A stretch of DNA of 64,000 bases from assembly GCA_036320915.1 (NCBI GenBank), contig JAXBDG010000012.1, positions 1,848,501 through 1,912,500 on the forward strand. The letters are read 5' to 3'. The DNA is from Linnemannia elongata. Taxonomy: Eukaryota; Mortierellomycota; Mortierellomycetes; Mortierellales; Mortierellaceae. Below, piece by piece: positions 9,239 to 20,759 of this stretch. Numbering within the stretch: the stretch's first letter is position 1; every line of letters begins with the position of its first letter. Both the position numbers and the translations under genes were made by a program. The notes under the pieces are model-generated. The model had not been told where the DNA came from and made no database searches. It saw only the letters and a list, made by a program, of their open reading frames with translations.

Positions 9239-10770
9239 ATGGACAACAACCCTCTGACCCTGTTCTGTCTTGTTGATGGCGAAGGCACGTCCAACGCGTT
9301 TTCTGTCAAGATTGCTTCAACAGACACTGTCGATGACCTCAAAGAACACATCAAGACCAAGAGGTGACCCGAATTCGACGACATCGCCGCAGACGAGCTC
9401 ACCCTCTGGCGCGTCTCTCATCCTTTCATTGCAGCCAACTAGCACAACCCCATTCTTCTGAGCACGATTGATTCCTCAACAGAGCTCGACCCAACCGACG
9501 ACATCTCTGACGTCTTTCCAGAGGCGCCACCCAAGAAGACAATTCATGTCATAGTTCAGCGCCCTCTTCCAGGTAATGCACACACGCGTTTTGCCCTCAT
9601 TCAAACCTCAAGCATGAGCTTATTTCTTTTGTTCTAACCTTAATTCACCTCTCCACTTGTAATTCATAGTCCATGCACCTGTCCCTTCTCGAGCCTTGAT
9701 TCCTCTCCCTGGCTACCTTTCAGATCAATCTCGTCCTGGTGAGTGCAATCACACTGTTTTAAAATTCGAGCTTCTGCATATTTTTTATTGATTAGCTAAC
9801 ATTCTTTTTATCCACTTCATGATCTTGTAGCAACGCCTATACAACTGAAGATTGTTCCGCAAGATCACATCGAGAAGGAACTAACGCTCGTTCTTGAAGG
9901 CGTCAACCATCACCATACCACCGAACCTGTCGATCCAAAGGATGTCGAATCCTCTCAGGGAAATACTAGGACCTTTTTACAAGGGGCCACTACCTTATCA
10001 CGAAACAGCGACAGACACAAACCTGGTGATGCTGGGACTTGAGCTGGACAAGCAGGCAAGGACGAGCGACGGCGAAACCTTGCATTCTATTGTGGAGGGC
10101 GACATCGGCAAATACAGTGACCATCGCGTAGTAGATATGGTTGCTCCGTCTGGATCAGGAAAGACTGCAACCGTAGTTGACCTCGCGAGCAAGCACTTTG
10201 TCATCTATTGCGTTTGTTGCATTCCGAGCCCCACCATCTCTCCTGGCTTCAAGAACCCGAACTTTATCACGCTAGCAGAAGACATTGAGAGCATGTACCG
10301 GACCGTTATTCACAGAAATCAAGGGGGTTCACAGGACGCAAAGGACATCGATTCCGAACTTAAGGCCCTAGCAGGAGAGCGCGTCAAGCTCGAATTCCTT
10401 GCAAGACTGATCTTCCTGCAACTTCTCCTCCAGAACAAACTTGATCTGGAACCGCAGCAATTCTTCCGTGAGCAGACCACCAGTGAATCCTCGACTATCG
10501 GCAAGCTGGTCTATAAACTTCGGGAGTACGACAACCACACAATCCTTGCTTTCCTCGATAAAGTCCAAACCAAGCTCCGGTCTCTCCTTGTTCCCAAACG
10601 ACTTGGGTTGGTGATTGCTCTGTATGAGGCTCAAGTTGCGGCAACTGGAATCTTGTCCGAAAAGCTCATCTTACCATCCGCTTTAATCAAGAACAGAAAT
10701 GACCTCTTCGACAGCAAAGAACCATGTGATGGTATTAATTTGGTCCACAGTAGTCCTGGTTATAGATCAA
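9239..10770 (+). pseudogene. Crinkler (CRN) family protein, NTPase type, decayed
   Basis: Plus-strand partner of the Crinkler at 6052-8471. Exon 1 (9239-9572) begins MDNNPLTLFCLVDGEGTSN, nearly the same header, but has in-frame stops at 9365 (TGA) and 9440 (TAG). Exon 2 is 9670-9738 and exon 3 starts at 9831; splice phases fit. A one-base frame change occurs near 9955. The following frame carries a different NTPase type with Walker A APSGSGKTATV (about 10141-10173) and the segment KHFVIYCVCC. It ends at a likely donor at 10771 with no C-terminal effector domain found. Two nonsense codons and a frameshift make it a pseudogene. Confidence 0.8.
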
Positions 10771-11028
10771 AGGTAACTATGCAAATAAAATCACAATATG
10801 TCTTATTCTCTATCTGCTTCCTACTTTCCTGTTGTTCCATTAAAAAAGAGTCAAAAACGGTGGCAACAACATACAAAACCACGACCTGCCTCTTCTCTTT
10901 GTTGCTCTTCCCTTCATTCTCCGCTCCAGCTCCATAAACCTCCAGCATCATGTAAGAACTTTGTCATCACTCTCTATTTACTTTTGCCTCGCGACCAACA
11001 CACGTCTTTCAAGAAGTCCATTCATTAT

Positions 11029-12093
11029 GGGAAAGATTCCAGCTGGACGGCGCTCTTCTGGAAAGAAGGCACCATCTCCTTCCGAAATACCCCTCATAAA
11101 ATCGTGGGTGTGCTCGTTCCAAGGTTGCGGACAAAGATACACGGCCCAGTCATCACTCCGTATGCATCACAACAAAGTCCACGCCCCAAAGACCCGCCCA
11201 TGTACACACACAACCAAGAACGGAGACAAGTGCTCTGAAAGGTTTCACACACTGGCGCTTCTTGATGCTCACCTCAGAGTCGCTCATTCTCACTTTGTCT
11301 GCAAGCACAAAAGCGACTCAGATAAAGTTTGTGGACACACATGCGACAGCAAGGAAGAGCACGACGACCATTTGGATGACGTGCATCGGACTTTTGCGTG
11401 CGGAAAGGGCGACTGCAAGGCAAAGTACATGACAAGACGTGTTTGTCATCAACACCAACGTAGCTGCAAAGGACAAGGCTCAGAGACTGTTGAGACAAAG
11501 CTTCCTGCATGTATCAACAAGGCTTCCAACGGTAATTACTACTATATTGCTCTGCAGAAATGTTGCGTGCTCAGATCTAACTTTCTTTTCTGTTTGTTCT
11601 TCTAGTCTGGTGCATCACGGTGATTGCTGGTGTGCAAACTCATCTGGAGAACGTTGTGTTCCTACCTAAAGCATATTTGGACAACGATGGATTCATTGTG
11701 GTACTTTAACATACATTTTAAATTTTGTTGGCTTTCAAGTAGACAAGCTTACCTCCTTGCAAATCCTTGGCATAGATCGACGGACTAAAAGTTTCTCCTG
11801 TCTTGTGGGCGGATACCAAGACCGAACTTACCTATGGTCAAAAACGCGACTACTTGAGGATGCCGAGAGCGGATACCGTATGGCCGGGAACATACAGAAA
11901 GATCAAGGGTGTTCGATCTGTGGAGACGTCATTACTTGGAGAACTGTCGGCACTTCGCTCAGAAAACCTGGTCTTCCTGTTTTTAATCGCCACACTGTCT
12001 GCGATACATGTTTTTTCCTGCCAAAGGGGAAGGATATGCGTCGTTTTAGACGCTGAACGCAGTTTGTTCTCCACTGTATAGGCACTAATAATT

Positions 12094-12128
<35 letters not shown>

Positions 12129-13652
12129 TCTCATCAGATTGCAGCAGATATCAAAGAAACATATGGAGTGGCGGATAGGAATGTTTCTGAACTTGCGAAA
12201 CTTCCGGAGCTGCAGGACCTTATCAATGAAATTCTTAGTGACAGATGTTTTACGAAGGACAACGCAGTCTTCAGAGTTCGCCGCTCGATTCGAGACTCTC
12301 GAGATAATCTTCTAGATCTTACAGGACGTTGCAAGGCGTGCAAATGTGTTGCAGTTGTCGATTTTTCGAGGCAAGTACGATCTTGGGCCTATCTAAAGCG
12401 TGCAAAACGACCCGGGGATTATGAGAGCTTGGAAAAAGCCATGATGGCTTATGTCACGACCCTTGCTCGAGGATTCTGTGTCGGGTCCCCTGCCTTCGAC
12501 CCTGAGGAGTTTGTTGTACTCCGTGATGAGGCCGCGGTATCCTATTGCAGCTGTTTTATTGCAGGAATCCGACATGTAATGAGATTGGTGCGGATGCTCG
12601 AAAGCGATCTTCGATTGACCGAACACAGTTCAAGGATGGCGTTGCTCTCAATTATAGCCATCCTGACCAAATATTAGTGGTGGCATGTCTGCGATACAAT
12701 TGGTAAGTTTATTGTCTTTCATCCTTCCTGTTTTAATATCAGATATTTCTTTCATAAAGTTTCTAACCTCATTTGATAATAGCTTAGTCAGTGATCGAAC
12801 CATCCAGGAGCGGCGAGACTTTCTTCATGATCTGAAGACAGAGATGCCGAAAGGGACAAAATGGGCAGATGAAGTGATCGAGAGCATCGAGGAAACTGTG
12901 ATAAACGGTGGATTCGATAAAGCGAGGGTGGAGTAGTGGCCCGAAGACAAGGTCCTACAGAAGAGGTACCAGATGTTTGAGTACGGCCGGCAGGAACGCG
13001 GAAAAGCTGATCGATTGGCCTTCTGGTCGTATGAAAAGTATCGCTATTATTTGCACTTATGCAAAGGTCGATCACTCGTCACCGGGATGAAAGTGACCCT
13101 GCCAAGAAAACTGGATATTGATCGCAACATCGACACTGACAAGTACGATTTCGATACCATCCTACTCATGGAGAATGAGATCAACGTGGCGAAGAAGAGT
13201 ATGTCCGAGTTCAAGGACTCATCTGCATTCAGACTCTCCAAAGAGTCATTCAAGCCAAGTGGGCGGTCAAGATCTTACGCGCTGATCTATGGAAATTGAT
13301 CGAGGACGCCAACGCAACGAAGGATGGGTAAGTTATAGTGTAATATGGAAACAATCGACAGACTTTCAAAAATGGTATCGCTAACCATTTTTTATCGAGA
13401 AGTAGATGGGAACAACAACTGCATGGTATGCGATCAGAACCCCGTCCCAGCTTGGAGGTCGAAGCCGAGTCGCCTCTTCTACCACCGTTTGTGTTACTCG
13501 AGGAGCATACCCTCCAAGGTTCTGCTCTTCCACGACAAACCATCAGCCCACTATCATCGTCTATCATAACCAGCTTGCCATCAAACGTCCCACCCAAGAT
13601 ATCTGTTACATCTCTTCACAGCCAAAAATCGATCAAGGATTTTTTCCATTGA
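11029..13652 (+). pseudogene. C2H2 zinc-finger protein with HNH-like region and C-terminal PIP box, decayed
   Basis: Multi-exon gene of unknown family. Exon 1 (11029-11531) encodes four Cys/His zinc fingers (for example WVCSFQGCGQRY...H...H). Exon 2 starts at 11606; a third exon near 11776-12079 reads DGLKVSPVLWADTKTELTYG. An exon from 12138 holds GRCKACKCV. A shifted frame carries SIDRTQFKDGVALNY...CLRYN at 12611-12702, which resembles the second half of an HNH-type nuclease; that reading is tentative. Later exons include an in-frame TAG at 12934 and a frame change near 13235. The last exon (from about 13405) ends QKSIKDFFH, a textbook PCNA-interacting peptide at the C-terminus. Splice phase fits at 11531/11606, 12702/12783 and the last intron. 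Probably a broken copy of a DNA-associated protein. Confidence 0.5.
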
Positions 13653-15511
13653 CCCCTGCTCATGGAAACTCCGCCATGCGTGCACTGCCCTTGACAGCAG
13701 AAATCAATACCCATGGTCGTCACCCACTGGTGGACATCAGCAACGACGGCAAGGACGTGGCGCAAAAAAACCCTTTGAACTCAAAGCCCTCCCTCAAGCG
13801 GCCCAAGCTCCACAAATAATCTCCATTGTCACCACTCTTCCTTGACTTTTTTTTTCTTTGTTATAGCTTACTCGACTCTGTATTACACAAATTTGCTAGC
13901 TAGGTCTTGAAAACGAAAATAAACCTCAGTAAACGTAGAAGGTCTTGGACGTTACAATATCAATTGGCGTGAGACGGCATTACACTAATGTAAGGGGACT
14001 ATAAATTATAGTATCAATCTGTCTGCATGCACGCAAAAGGGAAAGATTATGACTCACTCACTTCCACTGCATTCTTCTCCCACAGCTTAAATCGCTGTGT
14101 CAACAAAAGATATTGATCAGGTTCCCTTTACAATTCGAAGTATTCGTTTTGTGGCCGAGGAACACAACAGCACCTGAGCATCGATGTCCACAGTGCTTTC
14201 ACTTGTTTGTGTTGCTTTCTTCTGGACCACACTGCAGAAACTGAAAATGAATACAGTCTTTCCCCCGACTAGAGAGAAGGGGAGGGTCTTTATTAAAATA
14301 AAGACCAAATCCAATCCAAGTTTCGCCGTGGTTTTCTCACGCCTTTGTCCGCAACGCTGAGCAACATGCAAGCAACGCTGGTGATTCTTGGTGCGGCACT
14401 CTTGCTTCAAGATGCCAATCATGTGTACTCGGTCATCGCCAAACACACTAATTTTTCGACGATAACGGACTTCCCCCGCTTCGATGAAAACGATTCGCCC
14501 TTCTTCGCTCGTTAACTGCAAGAGATGTCTGTTGAGTTTATCTGGTTTGGTTCAATAGGATATTGGCCCTGGTGACGTGGTGAAGTTCTTGCTCCAGATG
14601 AGGCTTAGAGGACTGAACAAAGTCTTGAACGCAAATAATCGCGCAGGATATGGATGATCAAGATTGTCATGATTGTAGAGATGACTTTGACCGCAAAAAC
14701 ATTATGAAGGTCAACGGCGGTAACTAACATAGTCATAGAAAGTCGGTCCAGGACAAGACGCAGAAAACATTCCTAAAGAATGGCGGAAAGTAGTCTATTA
14801 CCTATCACACAAGAGAGTGTAATATATCATAGTCGAGTACCGTATCAGCCGTTCATAAACGCCACCATTTTTGGCACAAGCCTAATGGACTTTTCAAAAA
14901 TAAGCTTTCGTGAATGTCACCAAAGGAGAAAAGCCTGAATATGGCCTATAAAATTATTCAAATCAAAACCAAACACATGGAGATGTTTTCTTCTGTCCCC
15001 TTTTTATCTTTCATCGTTTTATTTTGTTCACTCCCTCCCCTCCCCCCTCTCCAAGTGTCATAAAGTACGAGGAGACATACCTTCATACGTTGTCCTCGAT
15101 TACCGTCAATCATAGTGGCAGAAATCACGGGCACTTCTTGTCACCTTCATGTCTTCTCTCTCTTTACTCCTGGTTGGTAGGCTTCTAGAGCCGACTACGC
15201 CACCAATCTCCCAACAACCAGGAAATAACGATTTGCAACATGTGAGGACAACAAGACAGAAAATTGAGGAGCCGCACAGTTGGCAAAGAGAAATAAAGTT
15301 TTGAGGCGTCAACTATATATCCCAACACTTTTTTTTTTTTTGGTAATCCCATCCCATTCTCTCTTTCATTTCATCCCCATTCTCTCTCTCATCCCATTCC
15401 ATTCTTCCTCTCATTCTATTCAATTCCTCCTCATCCCTTCCACTCTTCCTGCCATACATAACACCATCACTCCTGTCACACATCTCATATATCTCTTCTT
15501 GCAAGACCATC
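13653..15511. other. Intergenic, no gene recognised
   Basis: A 134-residue minus-strand frame at 14117-14521 (starts MQLTSEEGRIVFIEAGEV) may be an exon fragment, but I could not link it to other exons or a family. The stretch just upstream of 15512 is a pyrimidine-rich promoter-like region with a T run near 15330. Confidence 0.4.
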
Positions 15512-16428
15512 ATGTTCCAGACACATCCCCTCGATCTACACGAGATTCGGTCCAGAATCGCCTGCAGTCTTGGCCTTAAAGACCTCGCATCCTGTGCGCG
15601 TGTGAGTCAGGATTGGAACGACTCGTTTACACCGTCACTTTATAACTCTGCCGTCTTGTCGAAACATGACCTCAGCACGGAATCTTTCAAGAGAAACAAG
15701 CATTTTATAAAACACCTGATGATTAAGGCTACCTGTGGAAAACGATGGACACCTGCAGAATACAAAGTAATTTATAGCATCATAGCCAACTCGACTCTCA
15801 CCACTTTCGACTTAACGGACAACTCGATCAGAGGCATTAGAGCTGTGGCGCTGTGTGAGGCACTCAAGACCAACTCGACTCTTACCACTTTGAACTTGCA
15901 GGACAATTCGATCGGGGAGAACGGAGCTGTAGCGTTGTCTGAGGCACTCAAGGCCAACTCGACTCTCACCACTTTGAGCTTGAACAATAACTGGATCGGA
16001 AACAACGGAGCTGTTGTATTGTCCGAGGCACTCCAGACCAACTCGGCTCTCATCAATTTGAGCTTGTACAACAACTCGATCGGGGAGAACGGAGCTGTAG
16101 CGCTGTCTGAGGCACTCAAGACCAACTCGACTCTCACCACTTTGGATATGGGACGCAACCCGATCGAACCCAACGGTGCTGTAGCTCTGTCTGAGGTACT
16201 CAAGACCAACTCGACCCTAACCACTTCAACCTAATGGACAATTCGATCGGAGACAATGAAGCTGTTGCGCTGGCTAAGGCACTCAAGACCAATTCGACTC
16301 TCACCACTTTGAACTTGCCCAGCAGCTCGATCGGGAAGAACGGAGCTGTAGCGTTTTCGGAGGCATGCACCGCCAACTCGACTGTGATCATTAAAGGAAT
16401 CGTATTTCAGCAACTGTCTAAGCCTTAA
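15512..16428 (+). pseudogene. F-box/leucine-rich-repeat (RNI-type) protein, one-base frameshift
   Basis: Starts MFQTHPLDLHEIRSRIACSL with an F-box-like N-terminus (LKDLASCARVSQDWNDSF), then at least seven ribonuclease-inhibitor-type LRRs of about 28 residues (LTTLNLQDNSIGENGAVALS style). Near 16228 one T appears to be missing: LTTST stop in one frame, whereas NLMDNSIGDNEAVALAKAL continues the repeat in the next frame to 16428. F-box/LRR proteins usually act as substrate adaptors for SCF ubiquitin ligases, while RNI repeats alone mediate protein binding. Without the single-base loss the gene would be about 305 residues. A shorter, more damaged relative lies at 27460-28044, and the similarity extends into both flanks. 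Confidence 0.75.
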
Positions 16429-17075
16429 TACGAAGAGAAAAGGTATATATATTTTACAGCGATATCAGTCAAGATCCCTCTTACCTTTCTCGCCAACTCC
16501 TATCCACACACTTCTATCTACTCATTGCATTTCCTAGCATTATCCATCTTGGGCAGACGAGCCATGTCTGTGTAATCAATCTTCATTGGTTGCCCTCGAG
16601 AAACTAAACTAGAGAATATAAAAAATAAATCTGCTCGATCTCTGCACACTATCTTTCTGACCGAGCATGAAGAAGAAAGAAAAGGCTAAGCTAAAGGGAG
16701 GGTTGGGAGGGTACAAACATGGCTCGTCTGCTCGGATAATGGACGTAAGACTTCCTTCGTCGTCTTCGTAACCCACAATGAGCTTTTAGTAGATTGATAA
16801 CGAATTATTGCGCCTTTCAAGCAAAATGGTGTAAAAAATTAACCACTAATCCAGCTGTGAGCGGGGTTTGCATGGGTATGGAACAAAAATGTTGTCCTGA
16901 ATAGCTGGCTAATCGGGGTTTAGTGGCCAAAACAAAATATTTTGTGAAGTGCCCAATAGCCTTAATACTAAACCCTTAACGTCATGGCAGTCGTCTAAAT
17001 CACATATCTTGAATGGGTTTTCCCTGAGTTTGTCAAGGGTCCAAATTTGCTTTTTTTTCGCTTCAAGGGCGTTTA
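16429..17075. other. Intergenic between F-box gene and repeat copy 2
   Basis: No gene. Parts of 16440-17010 recur downstream of the second F-box gene (28050-28245), for example around GTCATGGC and CTAAATCACATATC. The F-box locus was therefore duplicated together with its 3' flank. Confidence 0.55.
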
Positions 17076-17664
17076 CATAATCACTGTAGCGTAGCCTTAC
17101 CTACATAGTATATTCCTCACTTGAATACATCTCTCGAAACCCATATCCCGTCCCTGTCCTTGTATACCCCGTCTCATACCCTACCACTTTACCCCGCCTT
17201 GAAAAGCTCATTTTGCCTTGCCTCTGTCTTGATTCTCGACAGAACTTAGTCATTATCAAAAACGACGCAGCCTGCTTTTTTACGTAGTTTTGAGTGTTCC
17301 CGTGGATCGTCTCATTACCATTCATTCCCTGAATTCAACCTTTTTTCTTCCCCCATCTTCTCTCTTGACTCAATTGGCCTTACTCGGCTTTGCCCAACCC
17401 ATTCATGAACCCTGAACTCAAGATCATTTACTCCTTGACATTGCTAAGGTTCAAGTTACCGTCGCTTCTGACATCGAAGATACTGATTAGTTAGCCTTCT
17501 TATTTCATCAACCCCTATGTAAGTTTTCGACGTTTTTTGCCACCAACATAAAAAGTCATAAAAGAAATCGTTTTCCATGAATGCCACTATCTTCCACACT
17601 TCTCCCTTCCCCATCCACCCAACACCTTACCTCAGCGAGACCTTCACACACCCTTTGAAGCACC

Positions 17665-18904
17665 ATGCTAGCACTGAGAAGGAAGAATAATAAAATTGAC
17701 AACACCACCAGAGAAAGGATCATTGATCTAGTCACCGAACAGGGCATGACCATGGCATTGGTAACCCGTAACTTCAATCCCCTCGTCTACTGCCAGAAGC
17801 TGTGTCAGCACCTTCATTTATACTAGCCGCGTAGACAAGCTGCCCAGAGTCGGAAGCCGTGGCAGTAGGGTCGAGCAAGCTCATCTCGACTGGCTCACTA
17901 CTAAGTTGAACAAGCACTTTCAGATCGACCCCCCCCCCCCCCCCCCCCTTGCCCAGCGCACTGTCTACAGGTCCATCAACAAGCTCACCGCTTACACGCT
18001 CAAGCTGATGAGGGTTGAGCCAGGGAGATACAATGATCCCGAGCACATTGAGGGCCGAAGACAATGGGCCGAAAACGTCCTCCATGGTCCTAGGAATATG
18101 AACTACTTTGTATACATTGACGAAGCTGACTTCAATTTGCACATCACCCGCAAGTACGGCCGCGCTCCCCGCGGCAGACGTGAATGTTCAGAGAGTTCCC
18201 TACACTCGTGGCTCAATCATGTCTCTGGTCATTTGCTGTCGAAAAGACGGGCATCCTAGCATACCACTTCAAGCGTGAAGCATATAGCCAAGATCCTTTA
18301 ACCGAATTTTTGGAGGACAAACTGTTTCCTCGTTTCGATGGCCGACGACGCATTTTTTGATGGATAACGCTAGGTTCTACAAGACTCAGAAGGTTCAAGA
18401 CGCCATCACTACCAGTGGCCACACCTTTCTTCTTCCCCCTTCGTACAGCCCGCATCTCAACGCTGCTGAGTCTGTCTTCAGTAGCGTCGAGACCCATGTC
18501 CGCCTGGAGGTTGTAGTAGCTGAGACTCTTTCCGGCCATGTTACAAGCAGCCTAGCACAAAATCAATGCTGCAATAGCTAAAGGGTGGAACTGAATTTGG
18601 ACGAAATTTCCTGCTTTCATTCGCAGGGGCTCCACTTGGCCGTCTCTATGACATGCGCCAAGCCCTTCCGGAGGGTTATTATGACTCATACATTGAAGGC
18701 TGGGGTGATGGAGCAGAGCACGGAGAGGAGGAGGAAGTGAGGGAGGGCATAGATGAGGACAACGAGAATGAGGAGGGACATGGAGCCAATCAAGGGGAAG
18801 AAATAGATAAGGATGAAACTGGTGATGCGTGGGATGAAGTTCAAGCGCACGCCCATAGAAATTTCTCACCCCTTCGCACCCGCTTGGGAAAGACGCGAAA
18901 TTGA
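17665..18904 (+). pseudogene. Tc1/mariner-type (DDE_3) transposase, decayed, copy 2
   Basis: Same decayed transposase as 613-1891, with an N-terminal ATG at 17665 and catalytic segments VYIDEADFNLHITRKYGRAP (within 17906-18259) and MDNARFYKTQKV...LPPSYSPHLNAAESVF (18357-18581). It lacks 45 bases near the middle of the N-terminal half and has a longer C run (20). The internal frame breaks downstream of the C run are shared with copy 1, so the damage predates the duplication or was spread by conversion. Confidence 0.85.
17929..17948 (+). repeat. Poly-C tract in transposase copy 2
   Basis: Twenty C residues against 14 in copy 1, in frame in both. Confidence 0.85.
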
Positions 18905-19070
18905 GGGTTTGAGGAGAGCACAATCAAAATCAATACTGTGGCGAACTTAGTTCAAGGTAGAGCACAACCGCAAAGAATGCACGCTAATGAAATATTTTCT
19001 GTGCTTTTTTTGAGAGAGGTGTGAAGATTTTAATGTGCGAAAGAATGTTGCACAACTGCAGAGCTATCTT

Positions 19071-19250
19071 TTACCAAGCGCAGCATGCACCGGCACCGGA
19101 AATAGGGCAGCTTCCTTGGATGATATGGCCACCTTCCATACGGCAGGTAGCACCGGACATACAATAACCAACGTTGCCTGCACCACAGTTGCCGGCGATG
19201 GCAGTGCTAGCCATGAGAGCAATGGCAAGGATGACGGTAGTGAAACGCAT
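19071..19250 (-). CDS. Small secreted six-cysteine peptide, copy 2
   Basis: Base-for-base the same 59-codon frame as at 2058-2237: signal peptide of 19 residues, then six cysteines at 22, 30, 36, 48, 56 and 57. The start codon is at 19250 and a TATA-like box at 19334-19343. Both copies lie downstream of, and opposite in strand to, the dead transposase. Being intact in both while the transposase is not suggests either very recent duplication or maintained function. No known family assigned. Confidence 0.75.
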   Translation of the reverse strand: MRFTTVILAIALMASTAIAGNCGAGNVGYCMSGATCRMEGGHIIQGSCPISGAGACCAW

Positions 19251-19333
19251 TTTTGTTCTAGTTGTGTTGTTGGAGAAGGAGAAAGTGAGAGTAAATGTTA
19301 ATTCTGATGATTGAGGTAAGGAGCTAAACCCTT

Positions 19334-19343
19334 GTATTTATAC
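19334..19343 (-). promoter_or_regulatory. TATA-like box, peptide gene copy 2
   Basis: GTATAAATAC on the minus strand, about 85 bases before the ATG, as in copy 1. Confidence 0.55.
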
Positions 19344-20343
19344 TTAGTCCCGGAACTTTGGTGTTCTATATGAGCACAATAATATATGACAGTAATCACA
19401 CTCCTACAAACTGGGTGAACACCGCATTTCCATCACTTGTGGAAACTGCGCATGGGTGCAAATTGTGCTCTTCTAATCCGACGTGATACGATTGACTGGT
19501 TAGCCTGACGGCGTTGGAATTCATCAATGTTGTGTCCACGGCGCGTTGAGGCTGACGGCGTGGGAATTCATCAATGTTGTGTCCAAAATGAACGGCGCGT
19601 TGAGACAGGTAAACTTGGTTAGACAAAAAAAAAGTCGTGATCTTGCAACATTTTACCTTCACTCGTACCCTTCGTTGGACGTTGTCCTTTGTTGATTGGT
19701 AATGTGAATAAATTTGCTCCCACGGCCTTCTTTTTCCAGGAACAGATTATTTATTCATCACAAGATGGTTTGCCGATGTAGTACAAAGTATTTACCGGGT
19801 AAAGCTGAAAATGCGGCGTGGAAGGATATCATGTGAACCATGTATTCCTGAGCTCATCCTATGCGCCGTCCTCTTCGCATTCAATTTTTTATAGAAGGAT
19901 TGTACGCTTTCTCACTTTTGGAGTACACCTTCCCTGTAACGGTACTGGACTTGGAAACTTGACTTGACACCTGTAGTGACTAGTTTTAATAAAGGGAATT
20001 ATGAACTGCTGAACTATCTATGTTACCGACTATGAATTTATATGTGTGTGCAGACTATGTCGTTACTAGAGCTTTCTAGGTGAAGACGTAGTTTGACTAG
20101 TCAGCAGAAGTGTCTCGGAGAATTTAGTGGCGTTAAAATGATCTGGAATTGGTGGCGTTGGTCAGGTGCCACATATCAGAGTGGATGCTCTGGCAGAGAA
20201 CCTCAAGGAAGAGTCTTCATGGATCAAGGAGTGCCGAGTAAAGATCGAAGGATACTGAAAGAGATCAGTGAAAGCAGGGACCAATAAAAACCTTTCTAGC
20301 TTCTCTCTCATTCCCTTCCTTACCTCCTTGCTGTTCCTCTCAC

Positions 20344-20626
20344 ATGACTAAACGCCTCTAAGTCAGAACCCTTGCAAGAACGCGATGATTATCGCCTTTT
20401 CCGATTTTTAGTTGAATTCGAATATATCTTCGGATCCTGAATCATACTACGTGGGTTACCTTGCAGAGCGGAAAGGCTTTGTGAGGTTCCTGCTAATGTT
20501 AATTTCAAATATTGGAAGAGATAAATCCATTGCAGACGACTTTATTTGAACGGGGTATTGCAAGCAGTAGAGTAGCCTTGTTGCTACGATCTGCTGAGAT
20601 TAAGCCCACTGTTCTATAGATTTGTT
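20344..20626 (+). rRNA. 28S rRNA 3'-end fragment B (pseudogene)
   Basis: Same 28S terminal segment as fragment A, closer to the expected 28S sequence (AACGGGGTATTGCAAGCAGT, GATCTGCTGAGATTAAGCCC), and reaching the rRNA 3' terminus at GTTCTATAGATTTGTT. The following 110 bases match the sequence after fragment D. Confidence 0.85.
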
Positions 20627-20740
20627 AGAAAGAACAACATCTCTCTCTCTTTCTTCTTTTCTTTCTTTCTGGCGGTTTTGTTAAGGGCATCTTAACTTGT
20701 GTCCTGGTGGCCGGGTTGAGTGCGCAGATAGCCGCTTGAA
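20627..20740 (+). repeat. rDNA-spacer-like tail after 28S fragment B
   Basis: Begins agaaagaacaacatct, passes through a CT-rich run and ends around GGCCGGGTTG...GATAGCCGCTT. The same order follows fragment D at 26890-27010, so both probably derive from the region just 3' of a genomic 28S gene. Confidence 0.6.
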
Positions 20741-20759
20741 TGTAACAAGTTTGTACTAA

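Larger units (their letters stand above)
17076..20626 (+). repeat. Large direct repeat, copy 2
   Basis: Second copy of the 3.6-kb unit. Between about 17914 and 19883 it differs from copy 1 at only about five bases plus the C-run length, whereas both flanks are clearly more diverged. It also continues past the end of 28S into rDNA-spacer-like sequence, which copy 1 does not. Confidence 0.9.

Noticed and set aside
8702..9276. Several long open frames rich in Pro, Leu, Ser and Phe on the plus strand
   Set aside because: They come from a C/T-only tract that lacks stop codons by composition; no frame is preferred and they overlap the start of a real Crinkler header.
14117..14521. 134-codon minus-strand frame as a complete gene
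   Set aside because: No start context, partner exons or family; kept only as a possible exon fragment in the intergenic note.
20093..20287. 64-codon frame in the non-coding end of repeat copy 2
   Set aside because: The frame is not kept in the other copy (stops differ) and shows no domain.
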